Source: JBDTYT01 sp040005555 (GTDB lineage: Bacteria > Actinomycetota > UBA4738 > HRBIN12). Taken from it: DNA of 8,144 nucleotides. Below, piece by piece: positions 5,328-8,144 of this stretch. Where the stretch lies: contig JBDTYT010000074.1 in the NCBI GenBank assembly GCA_040005555.1, forward strand, positions 1-8,144. Direction: 5' to 3'. Under the pieces are notes generated by a model, which saw only the letters and a list, made by a program, of their open reading frames with translations, ran no database searches and was not told the origin of the DNA. Both the position numbers and the translations under genes were made by a program. Within the stretch, counting starts at the first letter, position 1. Every line of letters begins with the position of its first letter.

Positions 5328-5754
5328 CCTGGCGCTTCGCCCCGTCGACAAGGCCCTATGGGCGGCTGCGTTCGGCTCCCTGGTGCTCGTGGCTGTGTTC
5401 TCCCTGGCCGCAGTCCCGCCGGGCGCTGAACTGTTCGAGAACGCCGACAAAGTGCTGCATGCGCTCGCGTACGCCGGCACATCGTTCTTGTTTCTCCTGG
5501 CGGCCGTGTGGCGTCCCGGACGAGGAGAGGGCCCGTTCCCTTGGGCGGCCACCTGGATCGTGCTGGCAGCATGCGGAACCGGTTTCGCGATCGAGATCGT
5601 CCAGGGCCATGCGGGGCGACAACGCTCGGGCCTGGACTTCGTGGCCGACGTGATCGGGGTCCTGGTGGCCCTCGGCATCTGGGATGCCATGAGGCGCCGC
5701 GGACGCGCGCACGGGCCGAACGGAGGGGTTGACCCCGACCCCTCCGAGGGGTAG
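5317..5754 (+). CDS. VanZ-like membrane protein, start codon uncertain
   Basis: The frame encodes a small membrane protein with VanZ-like family features. Counting from the CTG at 5317 (145 residues), it has hydrophobic segments at about 13-35, 46-66, 77-97 and 105-124. It carries the motif NADKVLHALAYA (42-53) after the first helix, then EIVQG (93-97) and RQRSGLDFVADVIG (101-114). VanZ of the vancomycin-resistance transposon confers low-level teicoplanin resistance, but most chromosomal relatives have no known role. No ATG, GTG or TTG occurs in frame between 5119 and the first transmembrane segment. The frame is open back to a GTG at 5116, but that part is a shadow of the XRE gene. CTG 5317 (GGAG 10 nt upstream) and CTG 5329 are the closest alternatives. 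Coupling to the XRE stop at 5325-5327 is likely. Confidence 0.7.
   Translation: MARNLALRPVDKALWAAAFGSLVLVAVFSLAAVPPGAELFENADKVLHALAYAGTSFLFLLAAVWRPGRGEGPFPWAATWIVLAACGTGFAIEIVQGHAGRQRSGLDFVADVIGVLVALGIWDAMRRRGRAHGPNGGVDPDPSEG
5721..5746 (+). repeat. 9-bp inverted repeat at the 3' end of the VanZ-like gene
   Basis: CGGAGGGGT (5721-5729) is perfectly complementary to ACCCCTCCG (5738-5746) with an 8-nt loop. As RNA this is a very stable hairpin, but no T-run follows, so a standard terminator is unlikely. The repeat contains the -35 box of the upstream rpoB promoter candidate. Confidence 0.6.
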
Positions 5755-5757
5755 CCT
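5729..5757 (+). promoter_or_regulatory. upstream candidate promoter of rpoB
   Basis: TTGACC (5729-5734) and TAGCCT (5752-5757) are 17 bp apart, and the -10 box covers the stop codon of the VanZ-like gene. The bases before the -35 box (GAGGGGTTGAC, 5723-5733) are identical to those at the downstream promoter, which suggests a duplicated element. A transcript would start near 5764 and pass through a small hairpin, CTGGG/CCCAG, at 5771-5785. Confidence 0.45.
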
Positions 5758-5793
5758 TCCGCCCGTCTCACTGGGTTCCCCCCAGCAGAGGGG

Positions 5794-5822
5794 TTGACGC
5801 TGCGCGTTTTCGTGCCTACACT
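5794..5822 (+). promoter_or_regulatory. main candidate promoter of rpoB
   Basis: TTGACG (5794-5799) and TACACT (5817-5822) are separated by exactly 17 bp. Five of six -35 bases and four of six -10 bases match the sigma70 consensus, including the TAnAnT core positions. It is the best promoter match in the window. The transcript would start near 5829 and leave a leader of about 67 nt before rpoB. Confidence 0.75.
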
Positions 5823-5895
5823 ATCCGTTTGCCGTGCCGCGCTCCGCATGCCCTGATTCCAGGCCTGCCGCCTACCACCCTAGGGGGGATCGTTC

Positions 5896-8144
5896 TTGCC
5901 TGACTCGCTCGTTCCTGTCCGCGACCGTGTCAGTTTCTCCAAGCTCGACGAAGTGCTTCCACTGCCCGATCTCGTGGGCATCCAACGAGAGTCGTTCGAC
6001 TGGCTGATCCGAGAGGGCCTCAGGGAGGTCCTGGAGGAAGTTTCACCGATCGAGGACTTTACCGAGCAGTTCCAGCTCCACTTCGGTCAACACGTCTTCA
6101 AGGCACAGAAGTTCACTGAAGAGGAGTGCAAGGACAAGGACCAGACCTTCTCCGCTCCACTGTTCGTCGAGGCCATGTTCGTGAACAAGGCCACCGGCGA
6201 GATCAAGGAGCAGGAGGTCTTCATGGGCGACTTCCCCATGATGACCGACCACGGAACCTTCATCATCAACGGAACCGAGCGCGTCGTGGTCAGCCAGTTG
6301 GTGCGCTCGCCCGGCGTGTACTTCCACCGCGAGCTCGACAAGACCTCCGATAAGGACATCTACATCGCGAAGATCATCCCCAGCCGCGGGGCGTGGCTGG
6401 AGTTCGACGTCGACAAGAAGGACACCGTCGGCGTCCGCATCGACCGCAAGCGTCGTCAGTCGGTCACCGTGCTCCTCAAGGCGATGGGCTGGTCCTCGGA
6501 CGAGATCCTCGCGCTGTTCGACAAGGCTCCGTCCATCCAGGCCACGCTCGAGAAGGACCACGTCGAGACCCCCGAGGAAGCCCTCGAGGACATCTACCGC
6601 AAGCTCCGCCCGGGCGAGCCGCCCACGGCCGAGTCCGCGCGCACCCTCCTGGAGAACCTGTTCTTCAACCCGAAGCGCTACGACCTCGCGCGCGTGGGCC
6701 GGCACAAGATCGAGAAGAAGCTCGGCAAGGCCGAGGGCGTGCCGCTCTCACAGCTGAAGTCGCGCAGCAAGCAGCTCGCCGAGCTGGACAACGCCGACAA
6801 GAAGGGCTGGGACCAGGTTCGGTACCGGGTCTTCGGCGAGCTCCAGAAGGACGAGCAGGGCGAGGGCGGCCCCAAGTACAAGCCGATCTTGGCCTACGAG
6901 GACATCTTGAAGACGGTCCGCTACTTGGTGAAGCTGCACGCAGGCGAGGACGGGTACGAGCAGGACGACATCGATCACTTCGGCAACCGGCGGCTGCGCA
7001 GTGTCGGCGAGCTGATCCAGAACCAGATCCGGATCGGCCTGTCGCGCATGGAGCGCGTGGTGCGCGAGCGCATGACCACGCAGGACGTCGAGGCCATCAC
7101 CCCGCAGACGCTCATCAACATCCGCCCGGTGGTCGCCTCCATCAAGGAGTTCTTCGGTACCAGCCAGCTGTCCCAGTTCATGGACCAGACGAACCCGCTG
7201 GCCGGCCTCACCCACAAACGGCGCCTCTCCGCCCTCGGACCCGGGGGGTTGTCGCGTGAGCGGGCCGGGTTCGAGGTCCGCGACGTCCACCCGTCCCACT
7301 ACGGCCGCATGTGCCCGATCGAGACGCCCGAGGGTCCGAACATCGGGCTCATCGGCACGCTCTCCAGCTACGGACGCATCAACGCCTTCGGGTTCATCGA
7401 GACCCCGTACCGCCGCGTCGTGAACGGCAAGGCCACCGACAAGGTCGACTACCTGGCGGCGGACGAGGAGGACAAGCACGTCATCGCCCAGGCCAACGAG
7501 CCGATCGACAAAGGTGGCAACTTCTTGAACCCGACCGTGCTCTGCCGCCGCAAGGGGGGCGAGGTCGACCAGGTCGTGCCCGACGAGGTCGACTACATGG
7601 ACGTCTCCCCGAAGCAGATCATCTCGGTCGCGGCCGCCTTGATCCCCTTCTTGGAGCACGACGACGCGAACCGAGCCCTCATGGGCGCGAACATGCAGCG
7701 CCAGGCCGTTCCCCTGCTGAAGTCGGAGGCACCGCTCATCGGCACCGGGGTCGAGTTCCGCGCTGCGGTCGACGCCGGCGACGTGATCTTGGCCCAGGAG
7801 GCCGGCATGGTCGACGACGTCTCGGCGGACGAGATCGCCGTGGCCGAGCGGGGCGGCAACCGTCGCGTGTACAAGCTGCAGAAGTACCACCGCTCGAACC
7901 AAGGCACCTCGATGAACCAGAAGCCCCTCGTGAACGCGGGGGACAAGGTCGTGAAGAACCAGGTCATCGCCGACGGACCTTCTACGGAGTCCGGCGAGAT
8001 GGCACTCGGCCGCAACCTGGTCGTCGCGTACATGCCATGGGAGGGTCACAACTACGAGGACGCCATCATCATCTCCGAGCGCCTGGTGAAGGACGACGTC
8101 CTCACCTCGATCCACATCGAGGAGCACGAGGTCGACGCCCGCGA
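5896..8144 (+). CDS. rpoB: RNA polymerase beta subunit, 3' end cut by the window
   Basis: RpoB forms one side of the catalytic cleft of RNA polymerase. TTG 5896 is preceded by AGGGGGG (5882-5888) 7 nt away. An in-frame TAG at 5881-5883 rules out an earlier start, and the first in-frame ATG lies deep in the conserved protein. About 749 residues are visible, out of a family total near 1150. They show GTERVVVSQLVRSPGVYF (126-143), the rifampicin region GTSQLSQFMDQTNPLAGLTHKRRLSAL (421-447), GPGGLSRERAGFEVRDVHPSHYGR (448-471), MGANMQRQAVPLL (596-608) and MPWEGHNYEDA (713-723) with the catalytic Glu-Asp pair. The rifampicin-contact positions D430, H440 and S445 (equivalent to E. coli D516, H526 and S531) are the sensitive types. 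Ala436 at the position of E. coli S522 is also found in other wild-type RpoB. The gene continues beyond the window without a frameshift. Confidence 0.98.
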   Translation, partial: MPDSLVPVRDRVSFSKLDEVLPLPDLVGIQRESFDWLIREGLREVLEEVSPIEDFTEQFQLHFGQHVFKAQKFTEEECKDKDQTFSAPLFVEAMFVNKATGEIKEQEVFMGDFPMMTDHGTFIINGTERVVVSQLVRSPGVYFHRELDKTSDKDIYIAKIIPSRGAWLEFDVDKKDTVGVRIDRKRRQSVTVLLKAMGWSSDEILALFDKAPSIQATLEKDHVETPEEALEDIYRKLRPGEPPTAESARTLLENLFFNPKRYDLARVGRHKIEKKLGKAEGVPLSQLKSRSKQLAELDNADKKGWDQVRYRVFGELQKDEQGEGGPKYKPILAYEDILKTVRYLVKLHAGEDGYEQDDIDHFGNRRLRSVGELIQNQIRIGLSRMERVVRERMTTQDVEAITPQTLINIRPVVASIKEFFGTSQLSQFMDQTNPLAGLTHKRRLSALGPGGLSRERAGFEVRDVHPSHYGRMCPIETPEGPNIGLIGTLSSYGRINAFGFIETPYRRVVNGKATDKVDYLAADEEDKHVIAQANEPIDKGGNFLNPTVLCRRKGGEVDQVVPDEVDYMDVSPKQIISVAAALIPFLEHDDANRALMGANMQRQAVPLLKSEAPLIGTGVEFRAAVDAGDVILAQEAGMVDDVSADEIAVAERGGNRRVYKLQKYHRSNQGTSMNQKPLVNAGDKVVKNQVIADGPSTESGEMALGRNLVVAYMPWEGHNYEDAIIISERLVKDDVLTSIHIEEHEVDAR

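Noticed and set aside
5306..5653. Plus-strand frame with GTG at 5306 as the gene after XRE
   Set aside because: It has a plausible start, but the Arg/Ser/Pro-rich product has no membrane segments; the VanZ motifs are in the neighbouring frame.
5771..5785. CTGGG/CCCAG hairpin as a terminator after the VanZ-like gene
   Set aside because: The stem is only 5 bp and no T-run follows.
4896..5849. Minus-strand open frame of 317 codons opposite XRE and the VanZ-like gene
   Set aside because: It covers two plus-strand genes and the rpoB promoter region and shows no recognisable domain.
7156..7236. Rifampicin resistance substitution in RpoB (Ala at the position of E. coli S522)
   Set aside because: Ala at this position also occurs in wild-type RpoB of other bacteria, and the main contact residues are the sensitive types.
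6748..8127. Minus-strand open frame of 459 codons inside rpoB
   Set aside because: RpoB is unbroken and highly conserved here; the antisense frame is a codon-bias shadow.

Overview
This is a GC-rich chromosomal window from a bacterium that looks like a member of the Actinomycetota. The RpoB segment reads like the actinobacterial protein throughout, for example around the rifampicin pocket and in the MPWEGHNYEDA catalytic stretch. The rplJ leader matches the high-GC L10-leader type, and GTG and TTG starts are frequent. No species can be named from the sequence alone.

The backbone is the classic ribosomal protein / RNA polymerase locus, all on the + strand: rplK (L11), rplA (L1), rplJ (L10), rplL (L7/L12) and rpoB (cut by the window end). 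Two non-ribosomal inserts interrupt it. A 737-residue multi-pass membrane protein of the YfhO/GT-C type lies between rplA and the L10 leader. A pair made of an XRE-type repressor and a VanZ-like membrane protein lies between rplL and rpoB.

Layout: 1-111 is an upstream region with a strong ribosome binding site and no recognisable nusG end. rplK and rplA overlap by 4 nt. Positions 1266-1370 hold a dense set of inverted repeats that could fold into a structured RNA or act as paired operators. The membrane protein follows at 1371-3584. Around its stop codon lies a candidate promoter whose predicted transcript begins where the L10 leader begins. That leader ends in an intrinsic terminator and contains a competing 8-bp antiterminator pairing. 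rplJ and rplL follow, 3 nt apart. Their 4784-4865 gap carries a -10-like box and a 9-bp direct repeat ahead of the XRE gene. The VanZ-like frame runs into the XRE gene and has no ATG, GTG or TTG start nearby. Two sigma70-type promoters sharing the 11-bp block GAGGGGTTGAC then lead to rpoB, which begins with TTG.

Functionally, rplK/rplA and rplJ/rplL supply the L1 stalk and the L7/L12 stalk base. The leader would adjust L10/L12 supply by attenuation, and rpoB has its own tandem promoters so that polymerase can be made independently of rplJL. The inserted genes look like lineage-specific accessory genes using these transcription units. I found no convincing new defence or mobile system. The points most worth following up are the non-coding elements at 1269-1331, 3553-3694 and 5721-5822, and the XRE/VanZ pair.
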